This document shows, piece by piece, positions 10,381 to 19,827 of a stretch of DNA of 64,000 bases. This stretch comes from Cytobacillus sp. FSL H8-0458. GTDB lineage: Bacteria; Bacillota; Bacilli; Bacillales; Cytobacillaceae. Below the pieces are notes generated by a model. The model was not told the origin of the DNA. It saw nothing but the letters and a program-made list of their open reading frames with translations, and searched no databases. Positions within the stretch are counted from its first letter, which is position 1. Each line of letters begins with the position of its first letter. The stretch lies in contig NZ_JBBOBR010000001.1 in NCBI RefSeq assembly GCF_038002165.1, positions 2,418,001 through 2,482,000 of the forward strand. Reading direction: 5' to 3'. Position numbers and translations under genes: made by a program.

Positions 10381-11160
10381 TTATTGTACTCCTCCAAAAC
10401 GCCTCTGGCGGCTTTGGAATACTTCGATCGCTTCAAGCATTTGCTCTTCATTGAAATCCGGCCATAAGACATCTGTAAACCAGAATTCTGTGTATGCAAG
10501 CTGCCAGAGCATAAAATTGCTTAATCTGATTTCACCGCTTGTGCGTATCAGCAGATCAGGATCCTTTAATCCGCCTGTCATAAGGTAGGATGAGAATTTT
10601 TCTTCATCCAATTCATTTTCATTCATTATACCACTTTTGCAATCATTTAAGACATGCCTGACGGCTTCGAGTATTTCTGCTCTGCTCCCATAATTTAGTG
10701 CAAAGTTCAGCACCAGGCCGGTGTTATTTTTTGTCTCTTCCATCGCTTTGGAAACTGCTTTTCGGGTATGGGCAGGCAGGTGGTCAAAATAACCAATCAT
10801 TCTTACTTGCACATTTTCTTCTACCAGCTCAGGCAGAAAAGTGCCCAGAAATTCCTCAGGCAGTTTCATCAGAAAGTCCACTTCCATTTTGGGCCGTTTC
10901 CAATTCTCAGTTGAGAATGCATATAAAGTTAGAGTCTTCACTCCAATATCACTTGCAAATCTGGTAATTTTTCGGACAACTTTCATTCCCTCATGATGGC
11001 CGGCAACTCTTGGAAGCGCTCGTTTTTTTGCCCATCTGCCATTCCCATCCATAATAATGGCAACATGCTCAGGAATGTGCAATTCTTTTATTTTTTCAAC
11101 TCTCTCTCGGAGATCGGAAGAACTGTTTTGGGACTTCCATAACTTCATTTTATCAAACAT
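10381..11160 (-). CDS. uppS: Undecaprenyl diphosphate synthase (isoprenyl transferase)
   Basis: 259 residues. Cis-prenyltransferase that builds the C55 carrier for cell-wall synthesis. The family signatures are present: I-M-D-G-N-G-R-W-A (catalytic Asp), H-x-x-G near residue 55, S-T-E-N-W-x-R-P, and the C-terminal D-L-L-I-R-T-S-G-E-x-R-L-S-N-F and E-F-W-F-T motifs. It heads the uppS-cdsA-dxr-rseP group and is separated from frr by a terminator and a 346-bp gap. Confidence 0.96.
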   Translation of the reverse strand: MFDKMKLWKSQNSSSDLRERVEKIKELHIPEHVAIIMDGNGRWAKKRALPRVAGHHEGMKVVRKITRFASDIGVKTLTLYAFSTENWKRPKMEVDFLMKLPEEFLGTFLPELVEENVQVRMIGYFDHLPAHTRKAVSKAMEETKNNTGLVLNFALNYGSRAEILEAVRHVLNDCKSGIMNENELDEEKFSSYLMTGGLKDPDLLIRTSGEIRLSNFMLWQLAYTEFWFTDVLWPDFNEEQMLEAIEVFQSRQRRFGGVQ

Positions 11161-11507
11161 AAGTCTGCTCCTTTAAAATAGGTTAATCCTCCGATAAAAG
11201 ACAAAGTGTGAAACTTCAATCAGCAGGGGATTTTTCCCGCTTATTGATAGTTGAAATTCAGTCATAGTATCTTTTAGAGATTATTCTAATGGTAAAATCA
11301 TGATATTGCCTCTTTCCGCATGATAATATCATACCAAAAATAATTAAATATATCTCTATATGTTACCAGAAAGTTAATTCAGGATAGGAAACTGCCTTCT
11401 TCGCATATATCAGCACAGTCGGCGCCTAAACGCATGATCAGATTATGTATGGCTCCCAAAGAGTAAAAGAACCCCCTATTGATAGAGGGTTCTCACTATA
11501 GAATAAA
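11161..11507. other. Intergenic region between frr and uppS
   Basis: About 350 bp without a gene. It holds the frr terminator (11468-11493) and, on the minus strand, an extended -10-like TGGTATGAT about 155 bp upstream of uppS that could drive the uppS group (no good -35). A weak stem (AGCGGG/CCTGCT) lies in the leader. No convincing small ORF is seen. Confidence 0.4.
11468..11493 (-). terminator. Intrinsic terminator after frr
   Basis: Minus strand: AGAACCCTCTAT paired with ATAGGGGGTTCT, then a T-rich run. Directly after the frr stop. Confidence 0.85.
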
Positions 11508-12065
11508 TCAGACTGCAAGGATTTCTTTTTCTTTTTCTTTTGTTAATTCGTCAATCTTGCTGATGTGGTCATCCGTAAGTTTTTGAATATCATCAGAAAA
11601 ACCGCGGAGATCGTCTTCAGTGATCTCTCCATTTTTCTCAAGCTTTTTCAGGTCATCATTGGCATCGCGGCGAACATTGCGGATGGCAACTTTTGCTTCT
11701 TCTGATTCTTTTTTAACAACCTTAACAAGCTCTTTACGGCGTTCTTCTGTAAGCTGTGGAATAGCCAGTCTGATTACACTGCCGTCATTTGAGGGATTTA
11801 AGCCGATATCAGATTTTAGAATGGCCTTTTCAATTTCTCCCAGTATAGTTTTGTCATAAGGCGTTATGACTAAAAGGCGCGCTTCAGGAGCAGACACTCC
11901 GGCAAGCTGGTTAACAGGAGTCGGCGCACCGTAGTAATCAACAGTGATGCGATCAAGCAAAGAAGCGTTGGCTTTACCTGCACGGATGCTGGCAAGCTCC
12001 CTTGTATACGCTGAAATTGCTTTAGTCATTCTTTCTTTTGCATCTGCAATAACTTGTTTTGGCAT
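11508..12065 (-). CDS. frr: Ribosome recycling factor
   Basis: 185 residues, standard length. Splits post-termination ribosomes together with EF-G. Family motifs: [11 protein letters not shown] at residues ~28-38, Y-Y-G-x-P-T-P-x-N-Q-L, and [10 protein letters not shown] in the hinge/helix. Its ATG overlaps the pyrH stop as TAATG, so the two are translationally coupled. Confidence 0.97.
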   Translation of the reverse strand: MPKQVIADAKERMTKAISAYTRELASIRAGKANASLLDRITVDYYGAPTPVNQLAGVSAPEARLLVITPYDKTILGEIEKAILKSDIGLNPSNDGSVIRLAIPQLTEERRKELVKVVKKESEEAKVAIRNVRRDANDDLKKLEKNGEITEDDLRGFSDDIQKLTDDHISKIDELTKEKEKEILAV

Positions 12066-12790
12066 TACTTTTTCCCCCTAACGATTGTTCCGATTGTTTC
12101 ACCCATTACGGCGCGGTTAATATTGCCTTTTTCCATGATTGAAAATACAATTAACGGAATGTTGTTATCCATGCATAAAGATGATGCTGTAGAATCCATT
12201 ACAGCCAATCCTTCTTTCAAAACATCAAGATAGGAAAGTTCATCGTATTTTTTCGCGTTTTTATCAACGCGGGGATCAGCTGAATAGACCCCATCAACAT
12301 TGTTTTTCGCCATAAGAATTACTTCTGCTTCAATTTCTGCAGCTCGCAATGCTGCTGTAGTATCAGTAGAGAAGTAAGGATTTCCGGTTCCTGCAGCAAA
12401 GATCACAACCCGCTTTTTCTCAAGATGGCGGATAGCTCTTCTGCGGATGTACGGTTCAGCAACCTGTCTCATCTCGATTGAGGTTTGAACTCTTGTCTCC
12501 ACCCCAAGATTCTCGAGGCTATCCTGCAATGCCAATGAGTTCATAACAGTTGCAAGCATGCCCATATAGTCGGCGTTTGCTCTGTCCATACCCATTTCTT
12601 CTCCGATCTTTCCTCGCCAGATGTTTCCGCCGCCGACAACAACAGCAACTTCAACACCTAGTTCAGCCAGATCCTTAACCTGTGCAGCGATTGATTTAAT
12701 TACTGAAGGATTAATTCCGAAACCTTGCTCTCCTGCTAAAGCTTCTCCACTTAATTTCAAAACCACGCGTTTGAATTTTGGGCTGCTCAT
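12065..12790 (-). CDS. pyrH: UMP kinase
   Basis: 241 residues. Phosphorylates UMP to UDP; amino acid kinase fold, usually hexameric and allosteric. Motifs: K-L-S-G-E-A near the start, [10 protein letters not shown], and the C-terminal T-D-T-A-A-x-R-A and M-D-S-T-A motifs. GGAGG lies five bases before the ATG at 12790; a possible ATG four codons upstream lies within this site. Part of the conserved rpsB-tsf-pyrH-frr cluster. Confidence 0.97.
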   Translation of the reverse strand: MSSPKFKRVVLKLSGEALAGEQGFGINPSVIKSIAAQVKDLAELGVEVAVVVGGGNIWRGKIGEEMGMDRANADYMGMLATVMNSLALQDSLENLGVETRVQTSIEMRQVAEPYIRRRAIRHLEKKRVVIFAAGTGNPYFSTDTTAALRAAEIEAEVILMAKNNVDGVYSADPRVDKNAKKYDELSYLDVLKEGLAVMDSTASSLCMDNNIPLIVFSIMEKGNINRAVMGETIGTIVRGKK

Positions 12791-12874
12791 AAGAACCTCC
12801 ATATGTAGTATAAAAAGCTCAAGCGCTTAAAGGCGCTATTGCTGCATTTACAATTTTATCTCATTCTTGAAAAA

Positions 12875-12897
12875 CAGGGAACACAAAGTGTTCCCTG
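12875..12897 (-). terminator. Intrinsic terminator after tsf
   Basis: Minus strand: CAGGGAACAC paired with GTGTTCCCTG and followed by TTTTTC, between tsf and pyrH. Confidence 0.85.
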
Positions 12898-12926
12898 AGT
12901 CATAACTTGATTTATTTCTATTAAAA

Positions 12927-13808
12927 TTATTTCTTAACTTGGTTCATTACTTCTTCAGCGAAGTTGTCTTCACGCTTTTCGATGCCTTCTCCAACTTCAT
13001 AGCGAACGAACTCACGGATTTTTCCGCCTTTAGATTCAACGAATTTGCCAACTTTTTGATCAGGGTTTTTAACAAAAGCCTGGTCGTTTACACAAACATC
13101 TTCGAAATACTTGCCAAGACGGCCTTCAACCATCTTTGCAACGATGTTCTCTGGTTTGCCTTCGTTAAGAGCCTGCTGAGTCAATACTTGACGCTCGCGC
13201 TCTACTTCGTCCTGTGACACTTCATCACGGGATACATATTTAGGGTTTAGGGCTGCAATATGCATTGCAACATCTTTCGCTGCATCTTCGTCAGTTGTTC
13301 CTTCAAGAACTGTTAATACACCAATGCGTCCGCCCATGTGAAGGTAGGCACCAAATGCATCGCTGTCAGTTTTTGTTTTGATTTCAAAACGGCGAAGAGA
13401 AAGCTTTTCTCCGATTTTAGCAATTGCACTATTGATGTGAGATTCTAAAGTAGCACCGTTAGCCATTGTCTGGCCAGCTGCTTCTTCTACTGAAGCCGGC
13501 TTTGCAGAAAGTAAGTGCTCTGCGATTTCTTTAACAAGTGTTTGGAATCCTTCGTTTTTAGCAACGAAATCTGTTTCAGAGTTTACTTCAAGGATAACTG
13601 CTTCGTTTCCGTCAACCTTAACAGAAGTAAGACCTTCTGCAGCGATACGGTCACCTTTTTTAGCAGCTTTAGCAATTCCTTTTTCACGAAGGAAGTCGAT
13701 TGCTTTTTCCATATCACCTTCAGTTTCCTGAAGTGCTTTTTTGCAGTCCATCATGCCTGCGCCTGTTTTTTCACGAAGTTCTTTAACCATTTGAGCAGTA
13801 ATTGCCAT
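12927..13808 (-). CDS. tsf: Elongation factor Ts
   Basis: 293 residues. Nucleotide exchange factor for EF-Tu. The N-terminal UBA-like domain has [16 protein letters not shown], and the [12 protein letters not shown] segment contacts EF-Tu. It follows rpsB, but a terminator (13896-13928) lies between them, so it may depend partly on read-through. Confidence 0.98.
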   Translation of the reverse strand: MAITAQMVKELREKTGAGMMDCKKALQETEGDMEKAIDFLREKGIAKAAKKGDRIAAEGLTSVKVDGNEAVILEVNSETDFVAKNEGFQTLVKEIAEHLLSAKPASVEEAAGQTMANGATLESHINSAIAKIGEKLSLRRFEIKTKTDSDAFGAYLHMGGRIGVLTVLEGTTDEDAAKDVAMHIAALNPKYVSRDEVSQDEVERERQVLTQQALNEGKPENIVAKMVEGRLGKYFEDVCVNDQAFVKNPDQKVGKFVESKGGKIREFVRYEVGEGIEKREDNFAEEVMNQVKK

Positions 13809-13895
13809 TATGAGATCCTCCTTAATGAGTTATGTAATAATATCTTTACCATTTATTACTGTATAGAAAACTAAACTTTGCTTTTTCTTTAAAAA

Positions 13896-13928
13896 AAGGT
13901 GATAAAGGGTGCTCCCTCTTATCACCTT
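13896..13928 (-). terminator. Intrinsic terminator after rpsB
   Basis: Minus strand: long stem AAGGTGATAAGAGGG/CCCTTTATCACCTT with an AGCA loop, then a T run. About 70 bp beyond the rpsB stop, with repeat copy C in between. Confidence 0.85.
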
Positions 13929-13962
13929 CTTTAAATCAAGAAAAAAGCACCTTAGAGCTGTA

Positions 13963-13996
13963 CTGCTCCAGCGCACCATAGCGCTTCCGCTTTTCT
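13963..13996 (-). repeat. Dispersed repeat family 1, end-only copy C
   Basis: Minus strand: AGAAAAGCGGAAGCGC, a few bases, then GCGCTGGAGCAG. It begins one base after the rpsB stop codon. Like copy A it carries the two ends without the middle of the long form. Confidence 0.7.
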
Positions 13997-13997
13997 A

Positions 13998-14711
<714 letters not shown>

Positions 14712-14816
14712 CTAATGGTTTTTATTTCCTCCGCCTATATCATTTTCAGCCGGCAACTGCATGTGAACAGCACCATCCAGCTAAATCCATAAGCGTGTGT
14801 ATTAACACCATTTGTT

Positions 14817-14845
14817 AATATAGCATAAGTGTTTTTCACAATCAA
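14817..14845 (-). promoter_or_regulatory. SigA-type promoter of rpsB
   Basis: Minus strand: TTGATT (14845-14840), 17-bp spacer, TATATT (14822-14817). The -35 begins two bases after the swrB stop codon. It leaves a leader of ~110 nt that may fold; I did not recognise a known leader family. Confidence 0.7.
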
Positions 14846-14846
14846 G

Positions 14847-15446
14847 CTATTCTTGCTGATTTTGACGAAATTTAAGCATTAACTCGACTTCTGTTTTCCC
14901 TTTGCCTAATTTTTTGGCAATATCCACCGCACTCATTCCCTGTTTTTTCAGAATAAACACTTGATCATCTATTGATGAAGGAATCTCTTCCTTAATTGGC
15001 TGACTGCTATCTGACTCTGTGACAGTTTTAATTTCCTTTAAGGATAAGAGATTTCCTTTTTCACTCAATCTATCCTCAGCTTCCCTCAAATTCTGTTTGT
15101 AGGCTTTAGATGCCTGGTAGATGGACGCTCTGGCTAATGGCATTGATTGCTCATCTGCTTTAGCTATATCTTGATCATTTTTTCTATTCATATTTACTGG
15201 GATACTTTTCTCTTTAATAGTAGAGTCGTTATTTGCATTGATCTGTGAAAATTTGCTTATAAAATCGTCGTTTTCTTCTTTCATATGAACAAGGTACGAC
15301 GATATAACCTCTTCCATTTCAATAAGCACTTTTTCCTGTCTTTTCTCTGCATCCATTAATTTATTCTGACGCAGATAAAGCAGAATAATGGCTAATAAGG
15401 CTACAATATTTAATAGCAGGCTTATAGCTAATAGAAAAGCTGTCAT
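14847..15446 (-). CDS. swrB: Swarming motility protein SwrB-like
   Basis: 199 residues. An N-terminal membrane helix (res 3-25, L/I/V-rich) is followed by a charged, probably coiled-coil segment (res ~30-65), a low-complexity middle, and a C-terminal helix-turn-helix-like region (Q-G-M-S-A-V-D-I-A-K-K-L-G-K-G-K-T-E-V). In B. subtilis SwrB lies between sigD and rpsB and promotes flagellar export and SigD activation. Identification rests on this position and architecture. GAGGG precedes the ATG. Last gene of the fla/che operon, with no terminator seen before rpsB. Confidence 0.8.
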   Translation of the reverse strand: MTAFLLAISLLLNIVALLAIILLYLRQNKLMDAEKRQEKVLIEMEEVISSYLVHMKEENDDFISKFSQINANNDSTIKEKSIPVNMNRKNDQDIAKADEQSMPLARASIYQASKAYKQNLREAEDRLSEKGNLLSLKEIKTVTESDSSQPIKEEIPSSIDDQVFILKKQGMSAVDIAKKLGKGKTEVELMLKFRQNQQE

Positions 15447-15455
15447 GATATCCCT

Positions 15456-15767
15456 CTATCCGCTGTAGTCAATAACCTTCCCTTTGTAAGGATGGTTCTC
15501 TCTGTCATTTCTGTCTTTTTTTGGATCTTCTTTCCGATCATGTCCCTCGGCCTCTTTTTGTCTTTCACTGCCATCATTGCCAAGATTGACATTTTGTTTA
15601 TGCTCCTGTTTCATCACAGTTTTCCGCTGCTTTTCAGCTTTTTCCTGTGTACTGTCGGCAGCAAACCCGCTGATGGTCTGTCCCCTCTGCTGAAGCTGAT
15701 CCTGAATTTTACCTGCTTCGAACGTTCTGGGAAGTGCTACCTGAAGTTCTATTGATTTTAAACTCAT
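15456..15767 (-). CDS. Conserved-looking small protein of unknown function in the sigD-swrB interval
   Basis: 103 residues. I do not recognise a characterised family. The N-terminal ~30 residues look structured (I-E-L-Q-V-A-L-P-R-T-F-E-A-G-K-I-Q-D-Q-L-Q-Q-R-G); the rest is highly charged, rich in E, K, D, R and Q, and probably disordered or helical. There is no signal peptide or membrane helix. It sits 6 bp after the DUF342 gene and 9 bp before swrB, so it is co-transcribed. AAGGA is about 11 bases before the ATG. Its position suggests a link to motility; no function can be assigned. Confidence 0.75.
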   Translation of the reverse strand: MSLKSIELQVALPRTFEAGKIQDQLQQRGQTISGFAADSTQEKAEKQRKTVMKQEHKQNVNLGNDGSERQKEAEGHDRKEDPKKDRNDRENHPYKGKVIDYSG

Positions 15768-15773
15768 CCCAGA

Positions 15774-17141
15774 TCACATCCTTGATAAAGGCTCACTTCT
15801 TATTTCTCCTTTTAAAAAATGGAACTTTAAAGATTTGACAGTTTGCCGAATCATTTTTGAATACTTTCCAAAGTGAATGGAGGTGTTGGGATAGAGCTGT
15901 CCGTAGATAAGGATCGAAGCATTTATTTTTTCTTCCTTTTCTCTTTCCAGTTCAGCCAGATCTTCATTTAATTTGCTCAAGGTATTCTGCAAATGGGCTT
16001 TTGTAGCCCTTTGTTTGAGAATAATAATTCTTTGTTCATCTGTCAGCTTTCCTGTTAGTCTTTCCATTTCTGTTAGTCTTCCTTCGATACTATCAAGCTT
16101 TTTGAGTGATTCCTGAAGTTTGGCTGTTTCATTTAATAGATCTTTTTCGGCGTTATCCAATTTGGAATCCATCCCGGCAAAAAGCTCTGTCTTAGTATAT
16201 AAGTGATTGCCCAGTTCTTTTACCACAATGTCAGAACCTGACTGAAGCTTTCCTCCAATAACCAATGCGCTGCTGCATCTGATGGCTCCGCCAGCTTGAA
16301 CATGGCTGTGCAGGATTGACTTTTGGATAATTACGTCCTGTTCTGCCTTCACATTTGCCTGATTTAGATAAGCTGCCTGAACAGAACCTCCCGCTATAAC
16401 TGAGCCTATATGACTGCCTGAAATTCCGCCAGTAACAAGCACGTTATTATCCGCCTGCAGGAAAGAGCCTTCAACCAGACCGGCAACAATGATGTCACCT
16501 CCGGCTTTAATCTCATAACCGGCAGGAACATTTCCGCTTATTACAACATTACCGACAAAATTAATATTCCCGGTCTTCAAGTCAAGGTCTCCTTTAACCT
16601 CAAACACTGGATTAACAGAAATGCTGTTCTGAGTGAAACTAACCTGTCCATCTAATAGCGAATAATATTTGCCGCGATTTACGAAAACATTTTTTCCTGC
16701 CTTGACTCTTAAAGGCTTTCCATCCTTTGCCGGTATCAGCTTGCCAAATATATTCTTTCCGGAAGCACCGGGGGTAGAAGGAATAACAGATGCCAGGAGC
16801 TGTCCCTGTGTAACAGATGGGATATGGAGAACATCTCTAAAATTAAATCCCTTTCTACCCTTGTTCCGGTCAAAAGAGACTTCATTTATTAGATATGCAT
16901 CACTGCCGTTTTCTGCAGGAATTCCTTTTGCTATTCGTATGGGATATTCCACTGAGAACGGATCTTTGCAGATTCGCTGGATTACTTCTTCGCTCACACC
17001 AAAAATAACCTTTTCGTCAGCAAGCAGTTTATGGATCATTTCAGACTGGACAGTTCCATCCAGTTCATCAATAGCTATCGTCGGCTGTATCAATGCAGAT
17101 AAATCGTGAGCATCAACTAAAAGTTGAAATTGGTTTTCCAT
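15774..17141 (-). CDS. FapA family protein (DUF342)
   Basis: 455 residues. The N-terminal ~150 residues form a mixed domain, and residues ~165-310 are a right-handed beta-helix-like stretch rich in G-x-I/V repeats (G-D-I-I-V-A-G-L-V-E-G, G-G-I-S-G-S, A-G-G-A-I-R-C). A coiled coil (~330-410) and a basic tail follow. This is the DUF342/FapA architecture. FapA of Vibrio is linked to flagellar assembly and glucose signalling; the role here is inferred only from position after sigD. The ATG at 17141 has GGAAGG upstream. B. subtilis lacks the gene at this place. Confidence 0.85.
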   Translation of the reverse strand: MENQFQLLVDAHDLSALIQPTIAIDELDGTVQSEMIHKLLADEKVIFGVSEEVIQRICKDPFSVEYPIRIAKGIPAENGSDAYLINEVSFDRNKGRKGFNFRDVLHIPSVTQGQLLASVIPSTPGASGKNIFGKLIPAKDGKPLRVKAGKNVFVNRGKYYSLLDGQVSFTQNSISVNPVFEVKGDLDLKTGNINFVGNVVISGNVPAGYEIKAGGDIIVAGLVEGSFLQADNNVLVTGGISGSHIGSVIAGGSVQAAYLNQANVKAEQDVIIQKSILHSHVQAGGAIRCSSALVIGGKLQSGSDIVVKELGNHLYTKTELFAGMDSKLDNAEKDLLNETAKLQESLKKLDSIEGRLTEMERLTGKLTDEQRIIILKQRATKAHLQNTLSKLNEDLAELEREKEEKINASILIYGQLYPNTSIHFGKYSKMIRQTVKSLKFHFLKGEIRSEPLSRM

Positions 17142-17178
17142 GCTGATTCCTTCCTTTGCAGAAAGAAATGGCATAAGA

Positions 17179-17934
17179 CTATATGACTTTTTCCAGCAGC
17201 TGTCTCAGCTTAAAAATTGACTTTGAATGGATTTGGGATATGCGGGATGTTGATAAGCCCATTACTTCGCCAATTTCTGTAAGTGTTAACTCCTCTTTGT
17301 AAAATAAACTTAGCACAAGCTGCTCTTTTTCATTCAATTGTAAGATTTTTTCAGCCATTTCTTCCAAGATTTCATTTTTTAATACCTTTTCTTCTGGAAT
17401 TATTGCTTTTTCATCCTTAATTGAATAACTGGCATCTTTTTCTTCCGAATCAGGCTGCTCATCAATTGAGAGGATGTTCGCGTAAAAATGTTCGTTCATA
17501 ACAGAATACACTTCTTCTTCCTGCATATCTGTTTCTTCAGCAATTTCATGCACTGTTGCATTGCGCATCAGCCGCTGCTCCAGCTTCTCAATAGCAGCTT
17601 CAATTTTTTTCGCCTTATCCCTCGAACTTCGGGGAAGCCAATCTTCTTTTCTTAATCCATCTAGGATTGCACCGCGAATTCGAAAGGAAGCATATGTATC
17701 AAATTTCAAATCTCTTGCAGGCTCAAACTTTTCCAGCGCATCGTACAAACCCATTAGCCCAAGGCTTCGTATATCATCTCTTGAAACATTCTTCGGCAGG
17801 GCAGCGGATATCCGCTGTACATGATAGCTTACAAGAGGCAAATATTTTTTTACAAGAAAATTCCCCGCTTGAGCATCACGAGAGTCGACCCATTTAGCCC
17901 AGTATGTGCTTTCTTCAGTTATCATGTCTGCCAT
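17179..17934 (-). CDS. sigD: RNA polymerase sigma factor SigD (FliA type)
   Basis: 251 residues. Sigma-28 family factor for late flagellar, motility and autolysin genes. Region 2 (Y-L-P-L-V-S-Y-H-V then D-D-I-R-S-L-G-L-M-G-L-Y-D-A-L, Y-A-S-F-R-I-R-G-A-I-L-D-G-L-R), region 3 and region 4 (L-T-E-I-G-E-V-M-G-L-S-T-S-R-I-S-Q-I-H) are complete. Three candidate ATGs lie close together; the one at 17934 is six bases from AGGAGG and gives the usual length. It is 263 bp from cheD with a possible own promoter, unlike the tight B. subtilis arrangement. Confidence 0.96.
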   Translation of the reverse strand: MADMITEESTYWAKWVDSRDAQAGNFLVKKYLPLVSYHVQRISAALPKNVSRDDIRSLGLMGLYDALEKFEPARDLKFDTYASFRIRGAILDGLRKEDWLPRSSRDKAKKIEAAIEKLEQRLMRNATVHEIAEETDMQEEEVYSVMNEHFYANILSIDEQPDSEEKDASYSIKDEKAIIPEEKVLKNEILEEMAEKILQLNEKEQLVLSLFYKEELTLTEIGEVMGLSTSRISQIHSKSIFKLRQLLEKVI

Positions 17935-17976
17935 GGCCATCCTCCTCAAACGTTTCCATTTCTATTAATTATTGTT

Positions 17977-17985
17977 AGTATATCA
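17977..17985 (-). promoter_or_regulatory. Possible extended -10 promoter upstream of sigD
   Basis: TGATATACT on the minus strand, 43 bp upstream of the sigD start, in the AT-rich cheD-sigD gap. No good -35 is seen, so the call is weak. Confidence 0.35.
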
Positions 17986-18197
17986 AAATGTTCCCTATAA
18001 AAATATTAACTTTCATCCTAAATGCTCAATTCTTATCCAATAAATAAGGGGGTGTCCTTCGAGGAAATAATTGGAGAGAGAGCAATAATTAAACCGGAGA
18101 GAAAATCAGCTTTTATGGCTGGCAGTGACCATCCGGCAGCATTTAAAAATTGTATAGCAGATCTATATAAAGCTGATTCACCTGTATAGAGAGGAGC

Positions 18198-18695
18198 TCA
18201 AATAACAACTTGGCCTTTATTAACAGTCCGAACCATCAGTTCGCCTGAATGAGGATTGAATTCAATTGTTCTGCCGCTATGGCCGCCAACATCTTCACCT
18301 AAAATAGCAATCTTTAAGGAATATAGTTCCTTTTTTACCGCTTCCACATTCCTTGGGCCAATCCTCATTAAATCACTTCCGGAGGAGTATTGGAACATTT
18401 GGGCTCCACCGGCAATCTTGGCATTTAATCGTGAAGCTTTTGCACCGCTTTTCAACATTATGCTTACTAAGTCCCGGATTGCTGTATCAGCATATTTAGC
18501 TGAATTAAAGCTTGTGTTCTTTGCAAGAGATGAATCAGGAAGCATAATATGTGCCAGCCCGGCAATTTCTGCACTAAGGTCATAAAGAACTACACCTACA
18601 CAGGAACCAAGTCCTGATGTCCTGATTAATCCGGGTGTTTTAACTATATTCATATCTGCTATGCCAACTTTTACAATTTCTAGAAGACTATTCAT
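18198..18695 (-). CDS. cheD: Chemoreceptor glutamine deamidase CheD
   Basis: 165 residues. Deamidates receptor glutamines and activates CheC phosphatase. The catalytic Cys/His motifs are visible: G-L-G-S-C-V-G-V-V-L-Y-D and A-G-L-A-H-I-M-L-P. A-K-I-A-G-G-A-Q-M-F and D-V-G-G-H-S-G-R-T are also typical. Its start overlaps the cheC end by 8 bp. Confidence 0.96.
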   Translation of the reverse strand: MNSLLEIVKVGIADMNIVKTPGLIRTSGLGSCVGVVLYDLSAEIAGLAHIMLPDSSLAKNTSFNSAKYADTAIRDLVSIMLKSGAKASRLNAKIAGGAQMFQYSSGSDLMRIGPRNVEAVKKELYSLKIAILGEDVGGHSGRTIEFNPHSGELMVRTVNKGQVVI

Positions 18696-19329
18696 AATCC
18701 GGAACTCCCAATGCCTTAAAGATTATTTGAAATGATTCAGGATCAGGAAGCAGAAAGAAATGGCCATTAACAGCAGCCGTATTTTGAAGTTCATCCTTTA
18801 AAGCTGTATCAATGACGATGGCGTAATCACTTACCTGCGAAATTTCCAGGAGACCCGTTCCGATAATTGCCCCCACCATATCAATGCTTAGCATCGGCAC
18901 TGAAGGGAAAAGTGACAGCTTAGTAAAATCCGATAACGAAGATAAATATGATCCTGATAGAATGTTGCCAAGCTCCTGGAGAGCGGAAAGAGCAAGTTCA
19001 TCATATGGCAGCTCATCTGCACAGAAAGGAATGTTTCCCGGCAGTTCCCGAATAAAGATTTCAGCCTGTGCAAGAGGCAGCACAAAAAACATGCTGCCAG
19101 GGGCGTCTCCTTCTATCCTTAGAAAAACCCCTGCCACAACATTTTCCGGACCTCCGGCCATATCGATCATTTCATCAAAAGAAACAATTTTCACATCAGG
19201 GACAGACATATCAACTTTTTTATTAAGCAGCGTTGCTAATGCAGTAGCCGCATGACCCGCACCAATATTCCCAATTTCTTTAAGAATATCCAATTGCATG
19301 CTGCTTATGTTGTTTTCTAAAAAATTCAT
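18688..19329 (-). CDS. cheC: CheY-P phosphatase CheC
   Basis: 213 residues. Dephosphorylates CheY-P and partners CheD. It has the two-lobed CheC fold with two copies of the active-site helix motif: D-I-L-K-E-I-G-N-I-G-A-G-H-A-A-T-A-L at the N-terminus and S-A-L-Q-E-L-G-N-I-L-S-G-S-Y-L mid-protein, each with the E...N pair. The start overlaps the cheW stop (ATGA). Confidence 0.95.
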   Translation of the reverse strand: MNFLENNISSMQLDILKEIGNIGAGHAATALATLLNKKVDMSVPDVKIVSFDEMIDMAGGPENVVAGVFLRIEGDAPGSMFFVLPLAQAEIFIRELPGNIPFCADELPYDELALSALQELGNILSGSYLSSLSDFTKLSLFPSVPMLSIDMVGAIIGTGLLEISQVSDYAIVIDTALKDELQNTAAVNGHFFLLPDPESFQIIFKALGVPDYE

Positions 19330-19805
19330 CCCGCTAATCCTTTTCCATCCTGAGCTGCCAATTCTTCCGGATTCAGGACTTTTTCCAAATCTATTAGGAT
19401 AAATAACCGTTTTTCGATTTTTGTAACACCCTTGATAAAATCGGCCTCTTCTGAACCGATTACCTCCGGTGGAGGTTCAATTGATTCAGGCGCCACATCA
19501 ATCACATCATTTGCAGAATCTACAATCAAACCCACTTCCATATCATTCAATACTGCAATGATGACTCGTGAATGCTCATTATATTCAGCCTCTTCCAGAT
19601 TAAACCTGCTTCTCAGACTAATGATTGGTGTCACAACCCCCCGTAAATTGATTACTCCTTTAACAAAACCGACTGTTCGAGGAACCCGGGTAATATGCTC
19701 AACCTTTTCAATGGAACGCACCTGATTAACTGGTATCGCATATTCCTTCTCCTTCAGCTGAAATACAATCAATTTTAAATTCGCGGCTGCCGTCTCACTC
19801 ATCAT
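19326..19805 (-). CDS. cheW: Chemotaxis coupling protein CheW
   Basis: 159 residues. Links receptors to CheA; SH3-like CheW domain with E-Y-A-I-P-V-N-Q-V-R-S-I-E and V-K-G-V-I-N-L-R-G-V-V-T-P-I-I-S-L-R, the family signature. The ATG at 19805 lies five bases after AAGGAG; an upstream GTG overlaps that site. 22 bp after cheA. Confidence 0.96.
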   Translation of the reverse strand: MMSETAAANLKLIVFQLKEKEYAIPVNQVRSIEKVEHITRVPRTVGFVKGVINLRGVVTPIISLRSRFNLEEAEYNEHSRVIIAVLNDMEVGLIVDSANDVIDVAPESIEPPPEVIGSEEADFIKGVTKIEKRLFILIDLEKVLNPEELAAQDGKGLAG

Positions 19806-19827
19806 GTTCACTCCTTGTCAAAATGTA

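Noticed and set aside
16669-17109. Plus-strand open frame of 146 codons opposite the DUF342 gene
   Set aside because: Composition reflects the antisense of a real coding frame; no ribosome site or known motif.
18114-18188. 24-codon plus-strand frame in the cheD-sigD gap
   Set aside because: Too short, no ribosome site, no supporting context.
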